Of a stretch of DNA of 64,000 nt, positions 29,432 to 39,989 are shown in pieces. The translations under genes were made by a program, and so were the position numbers. The notes under the pieces are model-generated. The model was given only the letters and a program-made list of their open reading frames with translations. It did not search any database and was not told the DNA's origin. Source of the DNA: Clytia hemisphaerica (lineage: Eukaryota > Cnidaria > Hydrozoa > Leptothecata > Clytiidae); the NCBI GenBank assembly GCA_902728285.1, contig CACVBU010001138.1, positions 868,001 to 932,000 on the forward strand, in the 5' to 3' direction. The first letter of the stretch is position 1. Each line of letters opens with the position of its first letter.

Positions 29432-29668
29432 TGTTGAATTGAGTTCGATCGAATTTTTTGCAAAATCAAAGGCCTTGACAAGCGAATCGACTCTTTGCTC
29501 TGAAAAATCAATTAAGAAAAAAATATGTCAAAATTAATAAAGAATAAAACAAAAAAAGAAAACAACATCAAATTACTTAATTAAAAAACAAAGTCTGTAA
29601 ACCACATAATAAGTAATACTATAATAGCATAATAGTACAACATTATGATGCAAGAGTGATTAAATGTA

Positions 29669-30643
29669 TTATCTTATTTTTTGTCCATGAATTCTATTGG
29701 TAATATGTGATTCACGTTTGTGAAACTTATTTGCATAGTCTTCCATGTAAGAAAGACAGTTTGCAAAAAAACCCTCAGTGGGAACATAATCTTGTAAACG
29801 ATATCTCTCAGCCTCAGCTTCGAATTCGTCAATTGAAGGGTAGTCCTCCTTTGTCATGTCAATTTTTTCGCAACACGGTTGATTTTTAATAAAAAACATT
29901 AAAGGAATACTGGACTTGTTTTCGTCTTCCTCGTTTTTCCATTTCAATTCATCGTACTTAGGTACGAGAACCAAAGCTCCAATGAGAAAAGAGAGATCAT
30001 AAGCATGTTCGAATTGGTCTTGAAATCTCTTTGGTAAATGGAATCTGAATTCAATTTCCTTGTAATCGATTTCATCGGGTTCACCATTTTCATTGTTACA
30101 CTTGCGAACATTATCCTCCCCGGTTAAATCAAACAAAAATTTTATATCTATGACAATCTCCTCCCGACATTTGGGGTCCTTCTTCTTTGAGAAGTTGACC
30201 CGATTTGCACCCACACAAACGGCTATAGTTTGAGTTGGGAAGCGTTTTTTTTTCAAAATAACTTGCCTAGGGGCATCACAACAGTCAGTAGGGCTGATTG
30301 CATCGACGTCAAAAGCAGAAATTTCTCTTGACATAACTAAACTTTTACTACCCTTACTTGCTCTGGCAATCATCATATTTCTTTTAGCGTATCCATTATC
30401 CTCTTGTAATTGGATTCGTTGGTTGGTTGCAGAGCTGCTCGAAACTTTGGAAGTACGTTGCTTTTCAGTCTTCTTTTTCTTTGGTGATGGTTTGAAAACC
30501 GGAATTAAGTCCTCTTCTTCAATTTCATCCATTTCTTGCTCATCCATTTCAGAATCAGAATTATTTTCGATGATTTCTTCATCTTCTCCTTCCTCAAGAA
30601 TTTTAGGTTGCTTATAAGCAACGGTGCGTGATCGTTTAGACAT
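29669..30643 (-). CDS. Viral acidic/basic protein, 324 aa, unknown function
   Basis: This intact ORF starts at ATG 30643. Residues 15-45 are strongly acidic (EEGEDEEIIENNSD and related) and are followed by a basic PSPKKKKTEKQR patch that looks like a nuclear localisation signal. From about 110 on the protein seems globular with beta strands (QTIAVCVGANRVNF, IEFRFHLPKRF, LIGALVLVPKY). It is the rightmost gene of the element and so the first in reading direction. The neighbouring gene downstream (27945-29431) is broken. Proteins at this end could be DNA-binding or early regulatory factors, but no motif supports a particular role. A poly-Ser stretch (SSSSA) separates the tail from the core. Confidence 0.75.
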   Translation of the reverse strand: MSKRSRTVAYKQPKILEEGEDEEIIENNSDSEMDEQEMDEIEEEDLIPVFKPSPKKKKTEKQRTSKVSSSSATNQRIQLQEDNGYAKRNMMIARASKGSKSLVMSREISAFDVDAISPTDCCDAPRQVILKKKRFPTQTIAVCVGANRVNFSKKKDPKCREEIVIDIKFLFDLTGEDNVRKCNNENGEPDEIDYKEIEFRFHLPKRFQDQFEHAYDLSFLIGALVLVPKYDELKWKNEEDENKSSIPLMFFIKNQPCCEKIDMTKEDYPSIDEFEAEAERYRLQDYVPTEGFFANCLSYMEDYANKFHKRESHITNRIHGQKIR

Positions 30644-30832
30644 CGTTTTGGTGTTGATTCCAAGTCTTGATTTGTTGATTGGTTGTTTAGATGCTTGGTT
30701 TTCTTCTCGGCCTTCTATTTTTTCGGCATTGAGTGATTTTGTTAGAAAAATTATCGGTTTTTATAGAAATTTTTGAATTTTTAATTACAATGGTTTTTCC
30801 ATATATGGTTCACACATAAAATACATAAATTA
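30644..30832. other. Non-coding stretch beyond the last viral gene
   Basis: AT-rich DNA immediately upstream of the 324-aa gene, likely holding its promoter. No TATA box, inverted end or target-site duplication could be assigned, so the exact right end of the viral element is not fixed. Confidence 0.3.
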
Positions 30833-31470
30833 GAAAATAATTGAAACATTGATATAGCAATGTCGTAAACATTGTATGTAATTAGGGGGGGCATGGTTAA
30901 AAAAGACGATGTTGGGGCATACTTATGTCGAAAAAACAGGGTCTGAATAGAGTGGTAATTATGATATATTGGAATGAATTATTACATAATTACTAAAAAT
31001 GTAATTTGTTAATAAGGAAGTACAGTCTGTGACGTCATTTTTTTCAAGATTTTTGAATTCTTTTAAAAAACGTTTAAGAAAATAATTGAAACATTGATAT
31101 AGCAATGTCGTAAATATTGTACGTAATTAGGGGGGACATGATTCAAAAAGACGATGTGGGGGCATATGTCGAAAAACAGGGTAGTGGTAATCATGATATA
31201 TTGGAATGAATTATTGCATAAAATATTTTATAACAAATTTATAGTATAATTACTCATTAAAGAAGTCATGAAAAAATGTTTTTTTGTTGATAAGAAAATA
31301 TAATCTGTGACGTCATTTGCTCGGGTCTCGCGTAAAAATCAACAAAATTTGTGGGGCGAATTTTTATTTTTTTGGTGCAATGTTCTTTTTTTCTTTTTTT
31401 TTTTTTTGGGGGGGGCATGGTTCAAAAAGGCGATGGGGGGGCAATGTCGTCCCCCTCTTGTTTCTATTCA
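30833..31470. repeat. Direct repeats with ~245-bp period at the viral element edge
   Basis: The unit beginning GAAAATAATTGAAACATTG occurs at 30833 and 31078 and carries conserved blocks: a G-rich TTAGGGGGG, a CATG(A/G)TT-AAAAAGACGATG block, and a GATATATTGGAATGAATTAT block. A CTGTGACGTCATTT motif appears at 31028 and 31306. A third, diverged copy near 31415-31450 keeps the CATGGTTCAAAAAGGCGATG block. No supported ORF lies here. This could be part of the terminal repeat of the viral element or an unrelated tandem repeat next to it; the missing left end of the element prevents a choice. Confidence 0.6.
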
Positions 31471-31559
31471 TCACATTTTGCGGAGCCCCTTTTTTTGCCG
31501 CATAGATTATTTAAACGCCTTAAAAACTTTCAGCATTGCCGCATGATTTTCTGAATCAG

Positions 31560-32410
31560 TGCTTCTCTGCATACTTTTTCGTATTTTTTATTTGCTTCTG
31601 CTGGACTGCTTTATTATTCAACAGGACGTCCTTTTTGAAAAAACCTCTATTGTAATAATTATGTATAATAATGTAATTATGTATATTACCTATTTTTTTT
31701 CTATTTTACCTATTTTTTTTTCTATAAAATAATTATTCAACAGGGTGGCCTTTTTAAAAAAAGGTCTATGTAGAAATTTAATCACAATTTCGATATTTTA
31801 AGCAATTTTACTTATAACCCTTCTTTAAATTTTTGGCCGTTCGCTCAGAACTAATTTCTACATGCAGACACCTAGTCAAACATTTATTGAAAAACTTTAA
31901 ATATGTCCCACCAGACTAGCGAATTTTTCATGAATTTTATGAACTTTTAATCACTTTTCTTACACATGTTTTACTGCTCTCCAATTGTTTATATCGATTA
32001 CTTTCTAACTAATTTCAAATCTCTTGAATCTGTACATACTCACAGTTTTTTAAAAATGTTTTATTTGTACGTCTGATGATTGTGATGTCTGATGATTGTG
32101 ATGATTAAAGAAATGTACTTTTAACTTCTGAATTTTGAAATAAATTTATGAATTCGCTCTACAAAGTTATCGAGCACTCTTTTAAATGGTGTTCAACTAC
32201 AATATTTTGATACTTTGGCCGTTCGTAAAAAATTGCTTGGTTCCCGTCATCTCAACTTGCAGCTGCGAAAAAGTGGGTCAGTCGGTCGGTCAAACGGTAA
32301 AAAAAATGTGTTCAAAAGATATGAAGAGGGGAGTCGGGCGGGATTAAAAAACAGGCGTTTATGAAACAGAAATTATAAAACGGTCGAACGACGGGAACCA
32401 AACAATTTTT
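31560..32410. other. AT-rich intergenic DNA
   Basis: No ORF or clear repeat family, apart from a short duplicated TATTCAACAGG block (31615 and 31735) preceding similar GCCTTTTT/GTCCTTTTT sequences, and a TCTGATGATTGTGATG duplication near 32070-32100. These look like remnants of simple tandem duplication. Confidence 0.4.
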
Positions 32411-32411
32411 T

Positions 32412-33200
32412 ACAAATGGCCTTCCCTTCTCCAGACCCGATTAGGCCTCGAGGTTTCTTCACTTCTAGAAAAAGTTCTGAAAGTTTCAAGAAGGCCAGAC
32501 CTGATCAGACTGATCAAACTTGTCCAACCAATCAAACAATCGAACTAATTGAACTGAATCGAACTATTCAAGTTAAAGTAAAAAAATTAATCGAACTTAT
32601 ATAATCGATTAAGTTTTGTCAGTAAAAAGTTCAATTGGTTCGATAAGTTTGATGATATTCGCCAATCCTCGCCTCTTCGCCAACTTGACTTGAAAAATAT
32701 TTTATTGCAGCTTGGGCTTGCAAGTTGCCATTTTGACAAATCCGTATCCCCCCGTTGCAACTTCACCCGTGGCCGCATGGCAAAATACTACGCTTAAACT
32801 AAAACCACCTCTGGCGGGCGTTGAATGAAAGATACAGAAAAGTGAGTAATCTGTTGTCGGAAGTAATTTCCTGATTTAGATTCCGAATGTGGTCTTGAAG
32901 AGAAGCGATGCGGTACGTTACAAACTTTTTACAAAAAATTGGGTTATCGAACTGATCGAACCGTAACCCATTGATCGAATTCAGGGATCGAACTTGATCA
33001 AACACTCACAATTTTTGAAACAATCTTAGAGTTTGATTAATTTTTTTACTCAAACTTTGATCGTTCGATTGAGTTCGATTAGTTCGATTGTTTGATTGGT
33101 TCGACAAGTTTGATTGCTGATCAGGTCTGGCCTTCTTGAAACTGTCAGAACTTTTTCTAGAAGTGGAGGAACCTCGAGGCCATCCTATGTATATAACATG
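32412..33200. mobile_element. Inverted-repeat (foldback/MITE-like) element
   Basis: Sequence at 32412-32600 returns as a diverged reverse complement at about 33030-33195. Both arms contain CCTCGAGG, CTTCTAGAAAAAGTTCTG, CAAGAAGGCCAGACCTGATCAG and a run of TCGAACT/AATTGAACT units. The arms are about 170-190 bp and surround ~430 bp. The short peptides read from the two arms are near-identical, which reflects the inversion and not coding. No transposase is present, so this is a non-autonomous foldback or MITE-type element. Target-site duplication was not resolved. Confidence 0.65.
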
Positions 33201-33229
33201 TTGCTCAACTTCACACCTCTCCACTTAGA

Positions 33230-34290
33230 AATTTAGTTGGAAAATCTTTACACAATCGTCAAATAAACTTACAGTTCATATCACATCATAGCACAAACTG
33301 CAGATATCATTGTTGTTGTTCTACTATACATGGAATGTTGAGGACTTTGTACTTTTACTTTCAGTTTCTGCTTCAATAATTGCAGGCTAAACACAAAATG
33401 ATCAGTCCAAATCACATACATAATTTATTACTTACTTTTTTCTTTTTGAAATTTCTGCGAAGCTGCTGTATGCGACTTTTCTTCGGTGGTCTCTCGTTTT
33501 GAAAAAATGTCTTTTGTTTGAGATACTCGTGCGCAGCTGCAGCATTTTTTGGACAGTGAAAAAATAATACACGGGGGTGCTTTCAAACTTACTTACTTTT
33601 CCAATTTCATTCACATTTTTGAATGAGGTGCATTCTCTGTGTTGATTTGAAGATCTTAAATAGTTTAACAAGATGTTACTAACAAGTTTACTTTTTTAAA
33701 CATGTATCTTTTTAAATAGCTCATACAAAATTATATCAATCCCCCGGAAAATTACTCTCCCCAGTCTTTTCAAACAACTGGGCTTTAACTCGTCTCGTAC
33801 TCACTCGTCTCGGTAAAACGAGAATACCTGCACGGGAAAAATATCTCGTATATCGTTATAAAGGTCAGTCGGGTTCAATCGTCTATCGAAAAAAGCTATA
33901 TAAAATTCGGATAGGCCCGACACTAAAAAGAGAAAAATTTAGGATATATTAAAAAAGAAAGTTTAAATCTGGGGCACATACCAGTGGATGGATTGTGGTA
34001 GGCCCCCGGCTGCTGCTGGCATCCACTAACGGATTCGTGCTCTCATAAACTACCTGGGGTTTAGAGGTCTGCGATTCATACTACAGTTAGCCAAAATGAC
34101 AAACTTACATTGCGACGTGCCAAATTATCTTGATTGATATTGAGAGGAGGGGGAAGAGGTTTCTCGATCTCCGGGCTATTTTATCAAAACAGGACAAGCA
34201 CGCTTTTGATGGGTTTGATGGAAACGTTCTTCAAACGAGTCATAATTTGTCTCAGTGACACAACAAAAGTTAAAAAAGACGACTCACTAT
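33230..34290. other. Intergenic DNA with no clear gene
   Basis: Mixed AT-rich sequence. A minus frame of 79 codons at 33432-33671 is not convincing (no start context, no domain). A short motif CTCGTCTCGTACTCACTCGTCTCGG near 33790 resembles units of the tandem repeat that follows. Confidence 0.35.
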
Positions 34291-34625
34291 AACGTTTTAA
34301 GACATTCCAAGAGTCGTCCTTGATAAGTCGAGAAAAGACGGCTTTAAAACGTCTCACGAAAACGTGTTTAAAACGAATCGAAACTCGTCTTTGATAAATC
34401 GAGAAAAGACGGCTTCAAAACGTCTCAAAAATGCGTGTTTAAGACGAGTAAAAATGTGGTCTTAAGGGTACGAGAAAAGACGTCCCAGAGACGTCTTGTC
34501 GGAACGGGGTTTTGACTCGTACAAAATCCGCCCAGTGAAGACGTCTTTAAGACGTTTCAAACTGGTTCAAAGACGTCCTCACGAGTTACAAACGAGAAAA
34601 GACGTGTTAAAGACGTCTTTGTGTT
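34290..34625. repeat. Degenerate tandem repeat, ~71-bp period
   Basis: Units contain TTGATAA(G/A)TCGAGAAAAGACGGCTT, AAAACGTCTC and a GTGTTTAA(A)ACGA segment. Clear units start at 34321 and 34392, with a weaker one near 34463, and GACGTCTTTAAGACG palindromic blocks continue to 34625. The repeated core is GAAAAGACG / CGTCTTTT, itself able to pair, so the array may be hairpin-prone. Confidence 0.6.
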
Positions 34626-34627
34626 TA

Positions 34628-35160
34628 CCGAGAACCGACCCTCTGAAAAGGCAGTTCTTTTGTCGACTTCGCCCGTCTAAAACGTCAAATCGAGCAGGTG
34701 TGCGAGAAACGTTGCTTAGCTAACTAAAATGACTAGCCATCTTCCTAACTATTTTCGCGGACAATTTTCTATACAGATTTTGGTTGTTTAGAATGTGCAC
34801 CGAAACGACCCCCTGAAAAGGCAGTTCTTTAGTTGACTTTGCCCGTCTAAAACGTCAAATCGAGCAGGTGTGTGAGAAACGTTGCTTAGCTATCTAAAAT
34901 GACTAGCCATCTTCGTAACTATTTTCGCTGATAATTAGCTACAGAAATTTTGGTTGTTTAGAAAGTGCACCGAACCGACCCTCTAAAAAGGCAGTTCTTT
35001 AGTCGATTCCACCCGTCTTAAACGTCAAATCGAGCAATTGTGCAATAGAAAAGAGTACTATCAGTAGTCTAAAAAACTTGCCAAAAGCTGTTTTTTTTCA
35101 ATTTTTTGTATAGAAACGTTAAATTAGGGCCAATTAAAAAGGTAGTTTTTAGTCATTACT
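34628..35160. repeat. Satellite with 170-bp period, 3 to 4 units
   Basis: The GAACCGACCCTCTGAAAAGGC block occurs at 34632, 34802 and 34972, exactly 170 bp apart, followed each time by AGTTCTTT, CCCGTCT(A/T)AAACGTCAAATCGAGCA and (in the first two) GAGAAACGTTGCTTAGCTA. A fourth, more diverged unit starts near 35130. No coding potential. Confidence 0.8.
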
Positions 35161-35767
35161 TAACGTCAATCGACATTGTGCCATAGAAAATAATCGACCG
35201 CGGAGCGGTGTATTCAGAGACGTTTTGTATGGTGAAAAATCTCGCATATTTGCGCGCGGTAATCCGTTCTCTAAAGTCACGGAAAGCTGACGAAATCAAC
35301 AATCTCGTTTCTCTATCTTTGAAGTCTCTGAATAACACTCGCTCGGAAAAAGTAATTATCTTCCTTAGATTTCTGTATGTGCAAAGTATTACGGAGATAA
35401 AACAGTTTTAAAGGAAAAAGTACAATATACTCCATAGTTTTTTCGACGCGACTGTTACAACAGCATGAAAACAGTGTCCCCATGTGAATTTGTTCCTTTT
35501 CAAAAGAAGATCAAGAATTAAAGACAAGACTAGGGAACCAATTAGCACTTAAAAGTAATTATTTTTTAATTATATTTGTATAACTTTAGAAATACAGCTT
35601 AAATTTGGGAATACATGTAGCTTTTCATGTGTTTATTAATTTGGATTGCAGTGAATACAAAATCAAAACTTTAGCTCAAATATTTTGGGTATTCACTAAA
35701 GTTAAAGAGTATGGAACACAAAACCTAGCATGAAAGCTGAAAAAGAGTATGAAAACTCAAAACTAGC
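35161..35767. other. Non-coding region upstream of the Helitron genes
   Basis: AT-rich sequence with short ATG-bearing frames that are not convincing. From 35,700 a 40-45-bp minisatellite (ATGAAAGCT, AAAGAGAGTATG, CTCGAAAAC blocks) begins and runs into the first Helitron ORF. A Helitron 5' TC end was not identified. Confidence 0.35.
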
Positions 35768-37044
35768 ATGAAAGCTAATATGAAAGCTCGAAAACGTAGC
35801 ATGAAAGCTAAAGAGACTATGAAAGCTCGAAAACTTAGCATGAAAGCTAAAGAGAGTATGGCCACTCAATCATCTAATGTGAACAGTTCAATTGAAAACC
35901 ACCTGAAAAAGCAAAGTATTCCCAGATTTACAAATGTTGTAATTCGTGAGTTACATCTTCCTAATTCGGTACGTTCTACCCCAGGGACATACAGTTGTGC
36001 GATTGATTCGTTCATTGATCTTTTTTACCATAGTATATTTGGTCTCTTAGACAGAACTTACGTTAACAGTCCACTTTTGATCTCTCTTCTTGATGTGTGT
36101 GACAAATATACAGAATTAAAAACTCTTCACAAAGATCGCATCTATAAAGAATCAGAACTTAAGTATCTAGTGTCTAATGAAGTTCGCAATCCAATTTGGA
36201 GCCACATTATTGATCACTGTCCTAGTTTCAGAGCAAGAGATTGTCATGCCGAGTTTTCACAAATTTTTCAAGAATCTGTCTTTGATTTTAGAAATGACTT
36301 AGAGAGGATAATGTTTTGTAGCACTTATAACTTCAATCAAATTTGCATAAATTGTGGCCAACATTGTGTGTAGACTCGGTCTCAACATTTTTGCAATATT
36401 TTTCTTGGAATGAAACTATAAATGATGCAGTGATCAATGAATGGCCAGACTTATTATTTTCATCGAATTTGTTAGTTCAAGAAATTGTGTGTCAAAATTG
36501 TCAAACCAAAATACCTGCAAGTAATTTAGACATTGTTCCATCGTCAGTTTTGTTTATTGAGTTTGCTGAAAATCTCATGAACTTGGTGAAAATCCATAGC
36601 TCTCTCAAAATCAGAAACATTTCTTATAGTCTCAGGTCTTCAGTTCGTAATCATGGGGCCCACTTTACAATTGCTTCGTTTGATTCGAATAGGAATAAAT
36701 GGTTTTATATTGATGACCTCTTAGAGAGCATAGAAGTTTATCATTGTTTTGAGGATATTCAGTATCAATACCAGGAAGGATGGTTTTTTTGTTGTTATGT
36801 TCAGGAGGATGTAATTAACAGTGTTGATGAAAATATAGATTTGGTAATAGAAAATACAGAAGTGCCTATTGCATATGAATCATCCGTCTCTTTTCAAAAT
36901 AAGGTACATGATCATGATTATTGTAAAGGGGTCAAGTGTATTTCCTCAGAAGTGGAATTTGATCACAACTATTGTCTCAAAAAAGACACTGAAAAAAAAG
37001 TTGAATTTAAGGGTAAGCAAAGACAGCAAACAAACAAACAATAA
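35768..37044 (+). pseudogene. USP-type ubiquitin hydrolase-like N-terminal domain of the Helitron protein
   Basis: Two frames (35768-36373 and 36343-37044), split at a TG run at 36364-36371, make up a USP-like peptidase. The cysteine box is GTYSCAIDSF. C-x2-C pairs (CINCGQ, CQNCQT) form the usual zinc-binding finger. The histidine box is HFTIASFDSNRNKWFYIDD, matching the H-x-Y/F...W-DD pattern of USPs. The N-terminus is a minisatellite-encoded MKARK/MKAKE repeat. Helitron-type proteins often carry an OTU peptidase; a USP-type domain here is less familiar to me. It leads into the zinc-ribbon part of the next frame, so it was probably the N-terminus of one very large RepHel polyprotein. Catalytic activity is plausible but untested. 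Confidence 0.6.
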
Positions 37045-38400
37045 AAATCAGATTCAAAAAGACTCTGTATCAAATGTTAAACTTCAGGGTTCTCAGACTT
37101 GCATAAAACATTCAATTGGAAAAATAAAAGAAAATTTAACAAACAAAAAAATTGAAAGTCAAAAGAAAGTTGAAAAGAAAATATCCATGAAATCGTCAGG
37201 TGCTGTAAGCTCTCATCTCGAACAGACAGAACATCTTACTATTCTAGACTTCTACAATGAAATGTATAAAATGCAAATAAAGCAATGCGAAGTTTGTGCA
37301 GAGGCTTGGTTTAATGTTTCTAAACAAGAGTGCACTCGATGTAAACGAGATAAACAATGGCCTAAAAAATTCAGTCGTGAGAATAACATGATCCCGTCAC
37401 CAGTACCTCATGAGCTGAAAGATCTTTCGCAGGTTGAGGAAATGTTGATTGCTAGAGCATTACCTATTATGAATGTTTATTGTAAACCTAGAGGTAGACA
37501 GAGAGCATATAAAGGTCATGTTATTACATTTCCTTCAGATGTTCAGACAGTTGCAAATGTTTTGCCAAATTTGCCCTCTGATATACCAATAATTAAGATA
37601 TCTAAAAAGGGATCTTGTGTTGACTCTAGAGATTTCAAGGTCAGGAAACAAAAAGTTGTAGATGCTCTTGAATGGCTTGTGAAGAATAACCCTGTTTATT
37701 CTGATGTTACTATTGATCAAAATCGAATAGAGGATCTCCCTCTAAATGGACAACTTTATTCCTCTATTAGTCAAGAGTCCACTGAGGATAGCTCTTCTGA
37801 ATCAGAAAGTGAGCATAGTGAAGATGAAATTACAACAGACCTTGGTCCTGAAAATGAAGAAGACATAAGGCCTGATGAAATGAGTTCATTTGTACCTTCT
37901 TCTTTGAACACACAAATGCATAAAAACAAAATTTCTCATTTTATCAACAATATCCCTGAACTGGATATTATTGGTATTGAACCAATCAATGAATTCAATA
38001 CTCCATTTTTAGCTACTATGGCTTTTCCAACTCTATTTCCTGATGGCAAAGGTGATCCAACTAACCTTGCCTTGGAAAGAACTATAGCGTCTAATGAACT
38101 TGAAAACTTTTCATTAAAGATTCGTCATTTACTCAAATTCTGTGATGTCAATGATGACAATTACTTCTATCGTTTTGCTGCACATCCTAGATTTGCCTAC
38201 TGGGCTTTCAACATATTGTATCGTAGAAGAATTTTGAGCAGGGGAAATTTGTACATTAAAAGGAATCCAGGGGAAATGAATTTTACTTTGGATGAATTCA
38301 ATGAAATGTTAAACTCTAACTGTGCTAATGAATTGATGAAAAAAGGTATTTTATTACACCAAAGATGTAAGTGGATCACGTTCTTTTTGGAACAAAGTAC
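36990..38400 (+). pseudogene. Helitron zinc ribbon and N-terminal (Helitron-like N) domain
   Basis: The useful part of this frame begins near 37,000, after a frame change from the USP-like block. A zinc ribbon, CEVCAEAWFNV...CTRCKRD, is followed by PHELKDLSQVEEMLIARALP and KGHVITFP, the DUF6570-type pattern before Helitron Rep. Further on EFNTPFLATMAFPTLFPDGKGDPT and AHPRFAYWAFNILYRR match the Helitron-like N domain. An acidic Ser/Glu stretch separates the two. Another frame change near 38,365 leads to the Rep nuclease. Sequence identity to Helitron families is clear from these motifs, so the assignment is firm. Confidence 0.8.
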
Positions 38401-39979
38401 GAAACAATCTGACAGCAACAGTTAAACAAGTTGGGGTATTTACAATTTTTTTCACATTTTCTATGGCAGAGTTTCACTGGCCAGATCTTTTGAGTAAATT
38501 TAAAGTAGATGTCAATGATGTGAATGGAATAAGAAAATTTATTACAGAGAATCCTCATGTAGTAGACTATTACTTCACTGAGCGTACAAACAAATTTGTC
38601 AAGCATTGGCTTTATAATTTGCTAAAAGCTACATGGCACTGGTACAGGTTTGAATATGCTTCTAGAGGTTCCATTCATTGTCATGGTGTTGCTAAACTAG
38701 AAGACGATCCAGGTTTGGTTGAATTAACAAATATTGCTCTGAAAGGTTACCTTGCATCGCAAAAATTAAAATCTGAGAATGTTGCTTTTCAGGAAAAAGA
38801 GTTGAATGAAATTATTGCTGAAGGTAGCCAGGCTGAGAAACAAGTGTGTGATTATGTTGATAAGCTTCTTTGTACTTGCAATCCTATGGAGGGAGAAAAC
38901 TGGGTCAAACCCCAGGTACATCCCTGTAAAGTGGATTATAGAAACTTAAATCCAGAGGAAATGAGTACAGATTATGCCAATCTTGTTAACTCTGTCGAAA
39001 AACATCTTTGTAGTTCGGCATATTGTCTTCGGCAAAAAAATGATGACACAACATGTCGATTTCACTTTCCTTTTGAAGTAAACGAGAAAACACATTTGGA
39101 ATTTGAAAAGGTGAAATCTAGAGATGGTGTTGAAAGGTTCAGAGCAAAAGTTGTAACTTCAAGAAATGACCCAAGAGTCAACAGGCACCAACGTGTTTTA
39201 TTACAAGGATGGAGAGCCAATGTTGATATCAGTGTAGTAGTTGATTACCACTCATGTGTGTTGAATATTTGACAAAGTATGCTTCTAAGCCAGAGAAGCT
39301 CAGTGATATTACACAGGATGCGTTCACTCATGTGGCTTCAAAAGTAAACTCTGATAATTTTTCCCCAAGCTCTGCAATAAAGAAATTAATGATGAGATCG
39401 GTAGGTTTACGTGATATGAGTGTTCAAGAGGTTTGCCATCAAATATTAGGATTGAAGTATTACAGTAGTTCTTATGAAGTTTATTGCATGTCCTTAGATG
39501 GTTCTCGACAGGTTGAATTGGTTGATGGTGAAGTTAGTACAAAAAAATCTCACTTGGATATTTATGCATTTAGAGAGGACTACTCTTCTGATCCAAGGAT
39601 TTCTGAGATGAATTTTATCCAATTTCATGCCAATTATGTTTTGGTCAATGAAGAGTTGCATAAAAGGAAAAAAGAAGTTGTAATCCGAACATTTCCTTCT
39701 TACTCATCTTCTCCAAATAGTATTCACTATAGTAAGTACTGCAAGTATAGTTTACTAAAATATAAAGTATGGAGACATACTCCAAATTCAGCTTGGGGTG
39801 AAATAGATGCAACTGATGAAGGTTTTATTATGTGTTGGGCTACATTTCTACGATCAGATGCTGCTGTTAGTGTTCCTAATCATTTAAGGGAATTAGAAAC
39901 AATTGAAAATGCTATGATGAGTAGAGAGAAACAGGTACCGATTCTCAGGACTCTGATTCCGAAGATGATTCTGAAGTAA
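38370..39979 (+). pseudogene. Helitron HUH Rep nuclease
   Basis: The frame from ~38,370 gives SRSFWNKV...FTFSMAEFHWPDLL, then RGSIHCHGVAK, the HUH metal-binding motif of rolling-circle nucleases. A frame break in a TG run at 39255-39262 precedes YLTKYASKPE, the region of the catalytic tyrosines that attach to DNA ends. The block then runs to 39979, where another frame change connects to the helicase. Conserved Helitron segments (LQGWRANVDI, VGLRDMSVQEVCHQILG) support the call. The enzyme nicks and joins single strands during Helitron transposition. Present breaks would prevent a full-length product. Confidence 0.8.
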
Positions 39980-39989
39980 TCAATGATGA

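Noticed and set aside
31307..31554. Three overlapping plus-strand ORFs of 62-79 codons
   Set aside because: They are produced by a long T/G low-complexity run and share no frame with any recognisable domain.
32416..33224. ORFs of 62 and 72 codons with near-identical peptides on opposite strands
   Set aside because: They lie in the two arms of an inverted repeat; the similarity reflects the repeat and not a gene family.
34496..34723. 75-codon plus-strand ORF
   Set aside because: Lies across the 71-bp and 170-bp tandem arrays and is not kept in the other satellite units.
37012..37090. Intron between the USP-like and zinc-ribbon frames of the Helitron
   Set aside because: A GTAAGC donor-like site exists at 37013, but the nearby AG acceptors do not restore the phase of the next frame, so a small indel is the simpler view.
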